The notes below the pieces were generated by a model, which saw only the letters and a program-made list of their open reading frames with translations, was not told the origin of the DNA and did no database searches. 64,000 nucleotides of DNA. It comes from Stenotrophomonas sp. BIO128-Bstrain. GTDB taxonomy: Bacteria; Pseudomonadota; Gammaproteobacteria; Xanthomonadales; Xanthomonadaceae. Each line of letters begins with the position of its first letter. The first letter of the stretch is position 1. This document shows, piece by piece, positions 46,066-55,520 of the stretch. The position numbers and the translations under genes were made by a program. The stretch spans positions 2,108,001 through 2,172,000 of the forward strand of contig NZ_CP124620.1 in assembly GCF_030128875.1 (NCBI RefSeq), written 5' to 3'.

Positions 46066-46713
46066 TTACATCGGGCGCGCCGGATCCACCAGGCCGTACT
46101 GGCTGGCCATGCGCGCGAGCGCGATGTTGTCGTTGATGCCCATCTTCTCGAACAGACGCGCCTTGTGCGTGTTGACGGTCTTCGCGCTCAGGCTCAGGCG
46201 TTTGGCGATGTCTTCCTGGCGCAGGCCCTGGGTCAACAGCAGCGCCACTTCCAGCTCGCGCGGGGACAGGGTGTCGAACGGCGAGTGGTTGCCTTCCACG
46301 TTCGACAACGCGAGGTTCTGCGCGATGCTGTTGCCGAGATAACGACGGCCGAGCGCTGCATCGCGCACGGCACGCAGCAGTTCCTGGGCATCGCAGGCCT
46401 TGCCGATGTAGCCGGAGGCACCGGCTTCGAGCAGGCGCTTGGGCATCGGTCCATCTTCAAGGACGGAGACGATCACCACGCGGGTACCGTGGTCGCCACG
46501 GACCACGCGCTCGGTCACTTCCATGCCGCTGACGCCAGGCAGGTGCAGATCGCACAGCACGACGTCGGGCCGCAGTCGGCGGATATCCGGCAATGCATCT
46601 TCGCCACTCTCCGCCTCACCGACCACCTCGATGTCGGTCTCGTTGGAGAGGATCATCTTCATGCCCGTGCGCACCAGAGCATGATCGTCCGCCAGATACA
46701 CTCGAATCGTCAT
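46066..46713 (-). CDS. NarL/FixJ-type response regulator, GacA/UvrY-like
   Basis: A 215-residue two-component regulator. Receiver domain: acidic pair Asp9-Asp10, phosphoacceptor Asp55 in LCDLHLPG, Lys105 in GYIGKACD. LuxR-type helix-turn-helix: 'LSPRELEVALLLTQGLRQED' and 'LSLSAKTVNTHKARLFEK'. The N-terminal run 'ADDHALVRTGMKMILSNE' is close to GacA/UvrY, which in other Gammaproteobacteria controls small RNAs of the Rsm/Csr system. No cognate kinase is adjacent, as usual for GacA. Orphan in position. Confidence 0.88.
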   Translation of the reverse strand: MTIRVYLADDHALVRTGMKMILSNETDIEVVGEAESGEDALPDIRRLRPDVVLCDLHLPGVSGMEVTERVVRGDHGTRVVIVSVLEDGPMPKRLLEAGASGYIGKACDAQELLRAVRDAALGRRYLGNSIAQNLALSNVEGNHSPFDTLSPRELEVALLLTQGLRQEDIAKRLSLSAKTVNTHKARLFEKMGINDNIALARMASQYGLVDPARPM

Positions 46714-46913
46714 CCGCCAACCTCGTCAAACACTGTGAACGGGGGCAAGCCTAGCCGCGGGATGTGTCGATCACAAGGAACCAGGTTCCCCATCATCGCG
46801 TTCTGCTCCACGCATCACAGACGTGCTGTCTGCCCCTCCCCCCTGTGCCTCTCATCCTCTTCCGTTCCAGTGGAACAGCCTATGGATGCCGCCCGTTTTC
46901 ATGCCGCTTTCGG

Positions 46914-47642
46914 CTAGTTTACCGCCGTATTCGTCTCAGCGGCATGCCGCCACGGATGGCGACGGCGGAACATGACCAGGAAGCACCCTACCACCCAGAC
47001 CAGGGCGGCACACCAGCCGGCCAGGATGTCGGAGGGGTAATGGACCCCGAGGTAGACCCGGGACAGGCTGACCAGCACCGCAAAGGTCACCGCGGAGAAG
47101 GCGACCGGCCAGCGCCAGCGGGTGTTCCAGGCCAGCAGCACCAGGGTGACGGCCAGGGTCATCGAGCCCATGGCATGGCCGCTGGGGAAGCTGAAGGTGC
47201 TTTCCGGGGCGATGGATTCCCACAGGCTGGGCCGGTCGCGCTGGAAGAAGCGCTTGCTGCCCAGGTTGAGCAGCGCCGAGCCGGCAAAGCAGATCGCCAC
47301 GAAACTGGCCTCGCGCCAGCGTTTGCGCCAGGCCAGCAGGGCCACGATCAGCACATCGGCCGGGATCAGGAACCACTCGTAGCCCAGTTTGGAGAGCAGC
47401 ACGAAGAACTGGTCCAGCCCCGGCGAATGCAGGCCATGCATCTTCCACAGCAGCGGCGCATCGAAATAGATCGATTCCAGCTCATGGACTTCATCGGCCA
47501 GGGCGACGAACCCGGCCAGGGGCAGCAGCACGCCCACGAACAGCAGCACGAAGCGCCAGGCGTTGCGGCCCATCCAGTGGCGGAAACCGGCCGCCGCCTC
47601 CGGGGCAGCCAGCACCGCCGGCTTATCCGAGCGTTCGGACAT
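46914..47642 (-). CDS. PAP2-family membrane phosphatase
   Basis: A 242-residue, six-helix PAP2 (phosphatidic acid phosphatase type 2) protein. All three catalytic motifs are present: [16 protein letters not shown] and [12 protein letters not shown]. Substrates of this family include undecaprenyl diphosphate, phosphatidate and phosphatidylglycerol phosphate. The gene overlaps the 3' end of ispG by 20 nt, an isoprenoid gene, so a role in undecaprenyl-diphosphate recycling is attractive but unproven. The 200 nt between it and the regulator gene hold no recognised element. Confidence 0.88.
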   Translation of the reverse strand: MSERSDKPAVLAAPEAAAGFRHWMGRNAWRFVLLFVGVLLPLAGFVALADEVHELESIYFDAPLLWKMHGLHSPGLDQFFVLLSKLGYEWFLIPADVLIVALLAWRKRWREASFVAICFAGSALLNLGSKRFFQRDRPSLWESIAPESTFSFPSGHAMGSMTLAVTLVLLAWNTRWRWPVAFSAVTFAVLVSLSRVYLGVHYPSDILAGWCAALVWVVGCFLVMFRRRHPWRHAAETNTAVN

Positions 47643-48888
47643 AGGTGCGTTCGACGTAATCGTCGATCAGCGCCACGAAGTCCTGGGCGATGTTCTCGCC
47701 GCGCAAGGTGACCGTCTTTTCACCGTCCACGAAGACCGGCGCCGCCGGCGTCTCGCCGGTCCCCGGCAGGGAGATGCCGATGTTGGCGTGGCGCGACTCG
47801 CCCGGCCCGTTGACGATGCAGCCCATGACCGCCAGGGTCATGCTTTCGGCGCCGGGGTGGTTCACCTTCCAGAGCGGCATTTTCTCGCGCACATGGTTCT
47901 GCACGACCTTGGCCAGCTCCTGGAAGAACTCCGAGGTGGTCCGGCCGCAGCCGGGGCAGGCCGTGACCAGCGGCGTGAAGGCCCGCTGCCCGGTGGTCTG
48001 CAGCAGTTCCTGGGCGACGATCACCTCGGCGGTGCGCGACTGGCCCGGTTCGGGGGTCAGCGAAATGCGGATGGTGTCGCCGATGCCTTCCTGCAGCAGC
48101 ACCGCCAGCGCCGCCGAGGAGGCGACGATGCCCTTGCTGCCGATGCCGGCTTCGGTCAGGCCCAGGTGCAGCGCGAAATCCGAGCGCTGGGCCAGGTCGC
48201 GGTACACCGCGATCAGCTCCTGCACCCCACTGACCTTGGCCGACAGCACAATGCGGTCGCGCGGCAGGCCCAGTTCCACGGCGGTCTCGGCCGAATCCAG
48301 CGCCGAGCGGATCAGCGCCTCACGCAGCACGCGCCCGGCATCCCAGGGCTGCGCGCGCTGGCTGTTCTCGTCCATCAGGCGCGCCGCCAGCGACTGGTCG
48401 AGCGAGCCCCAGTTGGCGCCGATGCGGACCGGCTTGTTGTAGCGGATCGCAAATTCGATCAGCTGCGCGAACTGGGTGTCTTTCTTCTTGCCGAAGCCGA
48501 CGTTGCCCGGATTGATCCGGTACTTGGCCAGGGCTTCGGCGCAGGCCGGCTCCTGGGTCAGCAACTGGTGGCCGTTGTAATGGAAGTCGCCGATCAGGGG
48601 GACATCGATCCCCATCATCTGCAGCTTTTCCACGATCCGCGGGATGGCCGCAGCCGACTCGGGATTGTTGACGGTCAGCCGCACCATCTCCGAGCCTGCG
48701 CGCCACAGTTCGGCCACCTGCTTCACACTGGCGGCGACATCGGCGGTGTCGGTGTTGGTCATCGACTGCACCACCACGGGATGGCCGCCACCCACGACCA
48801 CGCCGCCGATACGGACAGGCTGGGTCTGGCGGCGGGCCCACACGGCGGAGTCGGCGGGTTGGGTCGGTCGGGTCACGGCGTCATGCAT
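47623..48888 (-). CDS. ispG: 4-hydroxy-3-methylbut-2-en-1-yl diphosphate synthase IspG
   Basis: A 421-residue [4Fe-4S] enzyme of the MEP isoprenoid pathway. '[14 protein letters not shown]' starts the TIM barrel, and the three cluster cysteines are in '[15 protein letters not shown]' and '[19 protein letters not shown]'. Length is normal for the bacterial form. It is divergent from the RegB-like gene with 143 nt between them and overlaps the PAP2 gene by 20 nt. Confidence 0.97.
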   Translation of the reverse strand: MHDAVTRPTQPADSAVWARRQTQPVRIGGVVVGGGHPVVVQSMTNTDTADVAASVKQVAELWRAGSEMVRLTVNNPESAAAIPRIVEKLQMMGIDVPLIGDFHYNGHQLLTQEPACAEALAKYRINPGNVGFGKKKDTQFAQLIEFAIRYNKPVRIGANWGSLDQSLAARLMDENSQRAQPWDAGRVLREALIRSALDSAETAVELGLPRDRIVLSAKVSGVQELIAVYRDLAQRSDFALHLGLTEAGIGSKGIVASSAALAVLLQEGIGDTIRISLTPEPGQSRTAEVIVAQELLQTTGQRAFTPLVTACPGCGRTTSEFFQELAKVVQNHVREKMPLWKVNHPGAESMTLAVMGCIVNGPGESRHANIGISLPGTGETPAAPVFVDGEKTVTLRGENIAQDFVALIDDYVERTYVRTLG

Positions 48889-49032
48889 CGGCGTATTTTA
48901 GCGCGCCCAACGCGCACGTAGGTGCCTGTCGTTGCTCGGCGCTCATGTTCAGCGCCCGCCGCACGGCGCCCCGCCCCGGTGCGGCCGATTGTCGCAGGCA
49001 GGCGCTGTCGGGAGCGCATAGGATGTGCGGTG

Positions 49033-50259
49033 ATGACCGGTACCGACGCCCCCTTTCTCCGCACCCTGTGCAGTCTGCGCTGGCTGGCCGTGGCCGGCCA
49101 GGCCGCCACGATCCTGGTCGCCACCTGGGTGCTGGGCCTGGAACTGCCGCAGCTGCCGCTGTGGGCTGGCGTCGCCGCGCTGACCCTGTTCAACCTGTAC
49201 GCGCAGCTGCGTGTGCAAGGCCCCGATACCGCGCCGGTCACCGCCTTCGGCCACATCCTGGTGGATGTCACCGTGCTGACCTGGATGGTCGGCTGGAGTG
49301 GCGGCATCGCCAACCCCTTCGGCTCGCTGTTCCTGATCCTGATCGCCCTGGCTGCGCTCGCCCTGCCCCTGCGCTGGACCCTGGCCGTGGCGGCGGCCTG
49401 CCTGATCGGCTACGCGGTCAGCGGCGTGTTCGGCCTGCCACTGCCCAGCGGCTACTTCACCGGTGCGCAGATGCAGCAGTGGGGCGTGGTCTGCAACTTC
49501 CTGCTGTCGGCGACGGTGGTGCTGGTGTTCGCCACCCGGCTGGCGATCGCCCTGCGCCAGCGCGAGCACGAACTGGCCCTGCTGCGCGAGCGCTTCGTCC
49601 GCAACGAAGGCATCGTCGCCCTGGCCACCCACGCCGCCTCGGTGGCGCATGAACTCAATACCCCGCTGGCGACCATGACCCTGCTGGCCGACGACATCGC
49701 CGACCAGACCGAGAGCAGCGAGGTCCGTGATGACGTGGAAACCCTGCGCGAGCTGCTGGTGCAGTGCCGCGAGCGCGTGCTGGCACTGGCCCGCCCCGCC
49801 GCAGGCGATGCCCCCGGCCGCGATGCGGTGACCTTGCCGCAGGTGCTGGAGCAATGGCGGCTGGTGCGCCCGACCATCGCACTGCATCGCAATGAAGATG
49901 CCCCGCTGACCCTGCCGCTGGACCCGGGTATCGGGCACCTGCTGATGGTGCTGCTCAACAATGCCGCCGACGCCGGCGAGAAAGCCGACCGCCCGCAGGT
50001 GGACCTGTCGCTGCGCATCGAAGGCGATGACCTGATCGGCGAAGTGCGCGACTACGGCCACGGGTTCGATGCCCGCCAGGCCGTGTTGCCCGGCACCTTG
50101 TTCAACAGCGGCAAGACCGACGGCATGGGTGTCGGCCTGGCGCTGTCCCACGCCACCATCGAACGCCTGGACGGCGAGCTGTGGATGCGCCCGGCCAATG
50201 GCGCCGGCACCCGCGTCGGCTTCCGCCTGCCCTTGTCCCCACGGGAGACTTCCGCATGA
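49033..50259 (+). CDS. RegB/PrrB-type redox sensor histidine kinase
   Basis: A 408-residue membrane kinase with about six N-terminal helices. Between helices it has GGIANPF (residues 90-96), matching the GGxxNPF ubiquinone-binding motif known for RegB. The H-box is 'ATHAASVAHELNTPLATM' with His206; the HATPase domain has 'LLMVLLNNAADAG', 'VRDYGHGFD' and 'GKTDGMGVGLALSHATIERL'. It would sense the quinone redox state and phosphorylate the response regulator gene that overlaps it (ATGA). ATG at 49033 is chosen; a GTG one codon earlier is possible. Confidence 0.88.
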   Translation: MTGTDAPFLRTLCSLRWLAVAGQAATILVATWVLGLELPQLPLWAGVAALTLFNLYAQLRVQGPDTAPVTAFGHILVDVTVLTWMVGWSGGIANPFGSLFLILIALAALALPLRWTLAVAAACLIGYAVSGVFGLPLPSGYFTGAQMQQWGVVCNFLLSATVVLVFATRLAIALRQREHELALLRERFVRNEGIVALATHAASVAHELNTPLATMTLLADDIADQTESSEVRDDVETLRELLVQCRERVLALARPAAGDAPGRDAVTLPQVLEQWRLVRPTIALHRNEDAPLTLPLDPGIGHLLMVLLNNAADAGEKADRPQVDLSLRIEGDDLIGEVRDYGHGFDARQAVLPGTLFNSGKTDGMGVGLALSHATIERLDGELWMRPANGAGTRVGFRLPLSPRETSA

Positions 50260-50840
50260 CCGCCTTCACCCCCGCGCCCGGTCAGGCCAGCCACGGCCTG
50301 CTGGTCGACGACGACGAACTGTATCTGCGCACGTTGCAGCGCAGCCTGGCCCGCAAGGGGCTGGAAACCGTCACCGCCAGCGACACTGCCTCAGCGCTGC
50401 TGCTGGCCCGCCAGCAGCCGCCCGCCTACGCGTTGATCGATCTCAAGCTGGGCACCGAGTCCGGCCTTGCCTTGATCCAGCCTCTGCGCGCCCTGCGCGA
50501 AGACATGCGAATCCTGCTGGTGACCGGCTACGCCAGCATCGCCACGGCGGTGGAAGCAATCAAACTCGGTGCCGACGATTACCTGCCCAAGCCGGCCACG
50601 GTGCCGATGATCCTGCGCGCACTCGGCGAGGAAGACGATGGTCCCGCCGACGATGGCGACATGGAACCGCCGGATGCGATGACCCCGATCAGCCGGCTGC
50701 AGTGGGAACATATCCAGCAGGCGATGCATGAGACCGGCGGCAACGTCTCCGCCGCCGCGCGCCTGCTCGGCATGCACCGGCGCTCGCTGCAGCGCAAGCT
50801 GGCCAAGCGGCCCAGCCCGGAGCGCGATCCGAGCAGGTGA
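50256..50840 (+). CDS. RegA/PrrA-type response regulator
   Basis: A 194-residue regulator with receiver domain (Asp18-20 acidic pocket, phosphoacceptor Asp62, Lys112 in YLPKPA), an acidic linker, and a Fis-type helix-turn-helix 'NVSAAARLLGMHRRSLQRKL' at the C-terminus. This two-domain layout without an AAA module is the RegA/ActR/PrrA class. Its start overlaps the kinase stop by 4 nt. A strong terminator follows. Targets cannot be read here; in other bacteria they are respiratory and carbon-fixation genes. Confidence 0.88.
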   Translation: MTAFTPAPGQASHGLLVDDDELYLRTLQRSLARKGLETVTASDTASALLLARQQPPAYALIDLKLGTESGLALIQPLRALREDMRILLVTGYASIATAVEAIKLGADDYLPKPATVPMILRALGEEDDGPADDGDMEPPDAMTPISRLQWEHIQQAMHETGGNVSAAARLLGMHRRSLQRKLAKRPSPERDPSR

Positions 50841-50870
50841 CCGGCCCGTTGCAGCGCCGCGAATGAAAAC

Positions 50871-50902
50871 GAAAACGGCGACCGCGAGGCCGCCGTTTTT
50901 GT
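50871..50902 (+). terminator. Rho-independent terminator after regA-like gene
   Basis: AAAACGGCG ACCGCGAGG CCGCCGTTTTTG: stem of eight pairs with T5 tail, 31 nt after the stop, also usable by the leftward symporter gene that ends at 50925. Confidence 0.85.
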
Positions 50903-50924
50903 TGGCCGCATGCGGGCAGCGCGG

Positions 50925-52487
50925 TTACCAGAACACCGTGTACAGCGCGATCAGGATCGCGATCACCGCCGTACCGCCGATGTTGAAACTCATCGGCGTG
51001 GCATAGCGCACGTCATCGGTACGGATCAGATCCTGCCCGGTGCGCGCCGGCTTCCACAGCGAGATCACCACGGCCAGCACCAGCGCCAGCAGGAACACCA
51101 GGCCGACGCGGTCGATGAAGGGCAGCGTCGGCCAAGCCAGTTTCAGCACGATCGACAAGGCGAACGAGCCGATGGCCGCGGCAAGTGCGCCGGCTTCGCT
51201 GGCCTTCTTCCAGAACAGGCCGAGCAGGAAGATCACGGTGATGCCCGGGGTGAAGAAACCGGTGAATTCCTGGATGTACTGGAAGCCCTGGTCGAAGCTG
51301 CCCAGCAGCGGCCGTGCCGTGGCGATCGCCACCAGCACCGACACCGTTGCTGCGATGCGACCCACGCGTACCAGCGTGGCCTGGCTGCTCTGCGGGCGTG
51401 CCTTCGCGTAGAAATCCAGGGTGAAGATGGTCGCGACCGAGTTGATCTTGGACGCCAGCGACGCCACGATCGCCGCCACCAGCGCCGCGAAGACCAGGCC
51501 GAGGATGCCACTGGGCAGCAGGCTCATCATCGCCGGGTAGGCCCGGTCCGGCTTGCCCAGATCCGGCGCCAGCACCACCGCCGCGATACCCGGCACCACG
51601 ACCACCAACGGCACCAGCAGCTTCAGGAAGGCCGCGAACAGCACGCCCTTCTGCGCCTCACCGATGTCCTTGGCCGCCAGCGCGCGCTGGATGATGTACT
51701 GGTTGAAGCCCCAGTAACTCAGGTTCATGATCCACAGCCCGCCGATCAGCACGCTCAACCCCGGCAGGTCTTTGTAGAACGGATTGTCGGGGTGCAGGAT
51801 CATCTGGAAGTGTTCCGGGTGCTGGTCCCACAGCTTCTGGAAGCCCCCGGGGATGCCGGCGTCGCCGCCCACCGCGTTGAGGGTGAGCGCGGTCACCAGC
51901 AGGCCACCAAGGATCAGCAGCGAAACCTGCACGATATCGGTCAGCGCCACCGCCTTGAGGCCGCCGTACAACTGGTAGAGCAGCGCGAACACGCCGATCA
52001 GCACCAGTGCCAGCATCTGGTCCATGCCGGTGACCTCGGTCACCGCGATCGAGCCCAGCCACAGGATCGAGGTCAGGTTGACGAAAACGTACAGGCCCAG
52101 CCAGAACACCGCCATCAGCGTGCGGATCCGGTTGCCGTACCGCTGCTGCAGGAACTGCGGCATCGTGTAGATGCCGTTGCGCAGGAAGATCGGCAGGAAG
52201 TACTTGCCCACGATCAGCAGGGTAAGCGCAGCCATCCATTCGTAGGAGGCGATGGCCAGGCCGATCGCATAGCCGGAGCCGGACATGCCGATGATCTGTT
52301 CAGCCGAAATGTTGGCGGCAATCAGCGACGCGCCGATCGCCCACCACGGCAGCGAGCGCCCGGCCAGGAAGTAGTCTTCGGCACTCTTGCTGTGCCCGGC
52401 CTTCTCGCGCGAGACCCATTGCGCCAGCACGAAGATGCCGGCCAGGTAGACCAGCACGATTGCCACATCGAGTGTTGCCAATCCCAC
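50925..52487 (-). CDS. Sodium/sugar symporter (SSS family, SGLT-like)
   Basis: A 520-residue transporter with about 14 hydrophobic helices. 'DYFLAGRSLPWWAIGASLIA' and 'ANISAEQIIGMSGSGYAIGL' are the SSS/SGLT sodium-site motifs, and 'WGFNQYIIQRALAAKDIGEA' is the sugar-porter (SLC5) signature. The nearest known classes move glucose or galactose. It lies 96 nt downstream of the GH3 beta-glucosidase gene on the same strand, so it may take up the released glucose. Confidence 0.92.
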   Translation of the reverse strand: MGLATLDVAIVLVYLAGIFVLAQWVSREKAGHSKSAEDYFLAGRSLPWWAIGASLIAANISAEQIIGMSGSGYAIGLAIASYEWMAALTLLIVGKYFLPIFLRNGIYTMPQFLQQRYGNRIRTLMAVFWLGLYVFVNLTSILWLGSIAVTEVTGMDQMLALVLIGVFALLYQLYGGLKAVALTDIVQVSLLILGGLLVTALTLNAVGGDAGIPGGFQKLWDQHPEHFQMILHPDNPFYKDLPGLSVLIGGLWIMNLSYWGFNQYIIQRALAAKDIGEAQKGVLFAAFLKLLVPLVVVVPGIAAVVLAPDLGKPDRAYPAMMSLLPSGILGLVFAALVAAIVASLASKINSVATIFTLDFYAKARPQSSQATLVRVGRIAATVSVLVAIATARPLLGSFDQGFQYIQEFTGFFTPGITVIFLLGLFWKKASEAGALAAAIGSFALSIVLKLAWPTLPFIDRVGLVFLLALVLAVVISLWKPARTGQDLIRTDDVRYATPMSFNIGGTAVIAILIALYTVFW

Positions 52488-52583
52488 GTCATGCTCCTTG
52501 TGCAGCGTTGCACCGGCCCGCGTGCCGGCAAGTGCGGCGCGCGGCGGCGATCCGCCCCTGCCCAGCGGCAGGGGCCCTGTGGC

Positions 52584-55184
52584 TCACCGGGTCGGACAGG
52601 CGACCACGGTCTGGGCATCATTGCCGGTGCCCAGCGCGATGCGCGATACCGACAGGTCCAGCGCGTTTGAAGACTCCAGCACCGGCAGGCGCTCGATCTT
52701 CGACAGGTCAGCACCGGCCGCGGCGAAACACTTCAACGGCACGCCGATCGTCTGCCATTCGTCCTCGCCGATCGCGCCCAACGTCGCCGCCAGATCCAGC
52801 CGACCCTCGCACCCCTGGCCGCAACCGATCGCCAGCCCCACCGGCCCGCTGATCGCGCCGCTGCGGCGCACGGTCAGCAGCAACTGCACATCGCCATTGC
52901 TCTCGCGGGTGAGGTCCAGCGGGCGCGTGGACAGCAGCGCCATGTCCGCCTTGCCACTCCCCGACCACTGCAGCCGGCGCGCGTCTTCCTGCGCCTTGTG
53001 ATCGACGGCCGTCACTTTCAGGCTGGCATCGCTGAGCACGGCCGGGAAGGTCAGGGCCGGCAGCTCGGACTGTTTGACCCCGCTCAAGCGCATCGCCAGG
53101 CCCGCGGCCGGCTTGCCCTTGTTGAAATACACGCCGGCATCGCCCTGCTCACCGGTGATGCCCGAGGCTTCCGGCAGTGCGGCGAGGTTGCCGTTGTCGG
53201 CATAGCGCAGGCCGAAGCCGAACGCGAACTGCGGGTCGTAGTCCTTCTGGCCGACATTGTTCTGGTACTGCACGGCGGTACGCGGCCAGGAGAAGCTGAG
53301 CGTGCCCTTGAAGTCGTGCTGCACGCTGCCGTCGGGCTTGCGCAGCAGCACGTCGGCGATGCCGGCCCCTTCCGAGCCCGGCAGCCAGGCGGCAACGAAG
53401 GCGTCGGATGCGTTGATTTCGCGGTTCACCCACAGCGGACGGCCACTGAGGAACACCGTGACCACCTTGATGCCCTCGCTCCTGAGCCGCTTGATCAACT
53501 GCAGGTCGCTGTCATCGCCCGGCTTGTAGGCCAGTGTGGCGATATCGCCCTGGAACTCGGCGTACGGGTTCTCGCCCACCACCACCACCGCGACATCCGG
53601 TTTGGTGCGGTACCTGCCGTCGATCGCCAGCTCGGCGCTGCCACCGGCGGCGGTGACCTGCTGCTTCAGCCCATCCCAGATGCTGTCCGCGTTCGGGTAG
53701 TCCGCACGCTTGGTCCCGGTGCCCTGCCAATTGAGTGTCCAGCCACCGGACTGCTTGCCCAGGTCGTCTGCGCCATCCCCGGCGACCAGCACGCGCTGTT
53801 TCGGCGCCAGCGGCAGGACGCCGTCCTGGTTCTTCAGCAGCACCAGTGATTCGCGTACCGCCTGGCGCGCGATCGCGCGGTGTTCCGGCGCGCCGAGCAG
53901 CTCGAACTTGCCGCCGAGTGGACGCGTGGAGGGCTTGCCGGCCTCGAACAGGCCCAGCCGCAGCTTGACCCGCAGGATGCGACGCACGGCCTCGTCCAGC
54001 CGTTCCATGCTGATCACGCCGGCTTTCACCGCCGCGACATTGCTCTCATAGATCCCCTTCCAGCTGTCGGGCGCCATGAGCATGTCCACGCCGGCATTGA
54101 ACGAGGCCGGGCAGTTGTCATTGGTGCACCCGGCGACCTTGCCATGGCCGTTCCAGTCACCGACCACGAAGCCGCCAAAGTGCATGCGGCCCTTCAGCAC
54201 GTCCGTCAACATCGGCTTGTGGCCGTGCATGGCGACGCCGTTGAAGCTGTTGAACGAGGCCATCACGGTCTGCGCGCCGGCCTGGATGGCGGGCGGGTAA
54301 CCGGCCGCATGCACGTCGCGCATCACCGCTTCGCTGACCTGGGTATCGCCCTGGTCCTTGCCGTTCGTGGTGCCACCATCGCCGGCGTAGTGCTTGACCG
54401 AGGCGATCACGTGGTGCCCGTCCAGGAAGCCCGGCTGGCCGGGGATGCCCTGCAGACCTTCGACCACCTTGCCAGAGAAGCTGGCCACCAGCGCCGGCGA
54501 CTCGGAATAGCCTTCGTAGGTGCGGCCCCAGCGGTCGTCCTGCGGCACCGCCACGGTGGGGGCGAAGGTCCACTCCATGCCGGTGGTGCGTGTTTCCACG
54601 GCGGTGACCTGGCCGATCTGGCGCATCAGGTCCGGGTTGCGGGTCGCGCCCAGGCCGATGTTGTGCGGAAACAGCGTGGCGCCGACGATATTGCTCTGCC
54701 CGTGCACCGCGTCGATGCCGAAGATGATCGGGATGCCAGGACCGCCGCTGGCCGGATCCAGCGAGGCCTCGTAGTAGGCATCGGCAAGCGCCAGCCATGC
54801 CGACGGCGGCGCGTCGTACTTGCCGCCGGGATCGGAGTTGCCGCCGGCCAGCACCGAGCCGATGTGGTACCGGCGTACGTCGTCGGGGGTCATGCTGGCG
54901 ATATCGCCCTGCACGGTCTGCCCGACCTTCTGCTCCACACTCATGCCGGCCATCAACGCATCGATGCGCTTCTCCAGCGCCGGGTCCTCGGCCAGCGGCC
55001 ACGCCAGCTCGGGCCAGTTCTGCGGGTGGATGGCGTCGGCCGCGGTGGCGGCCGCGGGCGATGGCGTGGTCGCGGCAGGCCGGTCACCGCCGCAAGCGGC
55101 CAGCAGCAACATCGTGGCCGACGTGGCCAGCGCGAGAGCGTGGCGGATCGACCGCCGGTTGGAGCGAAGCGAAAGCAACGGCAT
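52584..55184 (-). CDS. Exported GH3 beta-glucosidase / exo-1,4-beta-glucosidase lipoprotein
   Basis: An 866-residue glycoside hydrolase family 3 enzyme. ATG at 55184 with GGGAGGG upstream; the signal peptide ends in lipobox LLAAC. The GH3 barrel has 'GIPIIFGIDAVHGQSNIVGA' and 'VIASVKHYAGDGGT', and the nucleophile aspartate in 'GGFVVGDWNGH'. The C-terminal sandwich has 'QAVRESLVLLKNQDGVLPL' and 'WLPGSEGAGIADVLL'. An extra C-terminal beta domain of about 170 residues extends it past the core. It would release glucose from cello-oligosaccharides in the periplasm. Confidence 0.92.
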   Translation of the reverse strand: MPLLSLRSNRRSIRHALALATSATMLLLAACGGDRPAATTPSPAAATAADAIHPQNWPELAWPLAEDPALEKRIDALMAGMSVEQKVGQTVQGDIASMTPDDVRRYHIGSVLAGGNSDPGGKYDAPPSAWLALADAYYEASLDPASGGPGIPIIFGIDAVHGQSNIVGATLFPHNIGLGATRNPDLMRQIGQVTAVETRTTGMEWTFAPTVAVPQDDRWGRTYEGYSESPALVASFSGKVVEGLQGIPGQPGFLDGHHVIASVKHYAGDGGTTNGKDQGDTQVSEAVMRDVHAAGYPPAIQAGAQTVMASFNSFNGVAMHGHKPMLTDVLKGRMHFGGFVVGDWNGHGKVAGCTNDNCPASFNAGVDMLMAPDSWKGIYESNVAAVKAGVISMERLDEAVRRILRVKLRLGLFEAGKPSTRPLGGKFELLGAPEHRAIARQAVRESLVLLKNQDGVLPLAPKQRVLVAGDGADDLGKQSGGWTLNWQGTGTKRADYPNADSIWDGLKQQVTAAGGSAELAIDGRYRTKPDVAVVVVGENPYAEFQGDIATLAYKPGDDSDLQLIKRLRSEGIKVVTVFLSGRPLWVNREINASDAFVAAWLPGSEGAGIADVLLRKPDGSVQHDFKGTLSFSWPRTAVQYQNNVGQKDYDPQFAFGFGLRYADNGNLAALPEASGITGEQGDAGVYFNKGKPAAGLAMRLSGVKQSELPALTFPAVLSDASLKVTAVDHKAQEDARRLQWSGSGKADMALLSTRPLDLTRESNGDVQLLLTVRRSGAISGPVGLAIGCGQGCEGRLDLAATLGAIGEDEWQTIGVPLKCFAAAGADLSKIERLPVLESSNALDLSVSRIALGTGNDAQTVVACPTR

Positions 55185-55520
55185 GTACCCTCCCAGGTAT
55201 CGCACAAGCAGCAGACGGATGGCGCGACTCCCCGCGCCATGACGACGTACCTTTGGTGTTGCGCGCGATGCTGTCAATCCGGCGCGTGGCTATGCCATCG
55301 ACCGGCGCCGATATGGGATTGTGCTATAGCCAAACCGACGCCCCACCCTGCAATTCCGGCGGCTCACGGCATACCTATCCGCCCTGTCAGTGTTTTCCGT
55401 GTTGCGCTGCAGTATCCCGGTCGGTGCGCACTGCGCAGATCCGGACGCGCAGCAGCAGGCGCCAGAACGCAGAACCGCCGGGCAGGCCGGCGGTTCGTGG
55501 TCATGCGGTGGGGCCGATGC
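55185..55520. other. Intergenic region upstream of GH3 gene
   Basis: 336 nt between pgi and the GH3 gene. It holds a GC hairpin GAACCGCCG/CGGCGGTTC at 55472-55495 that could end pgi transcription. Nothing else was recognised. No operator of the LacI type was found here. Confidence 0.6.
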
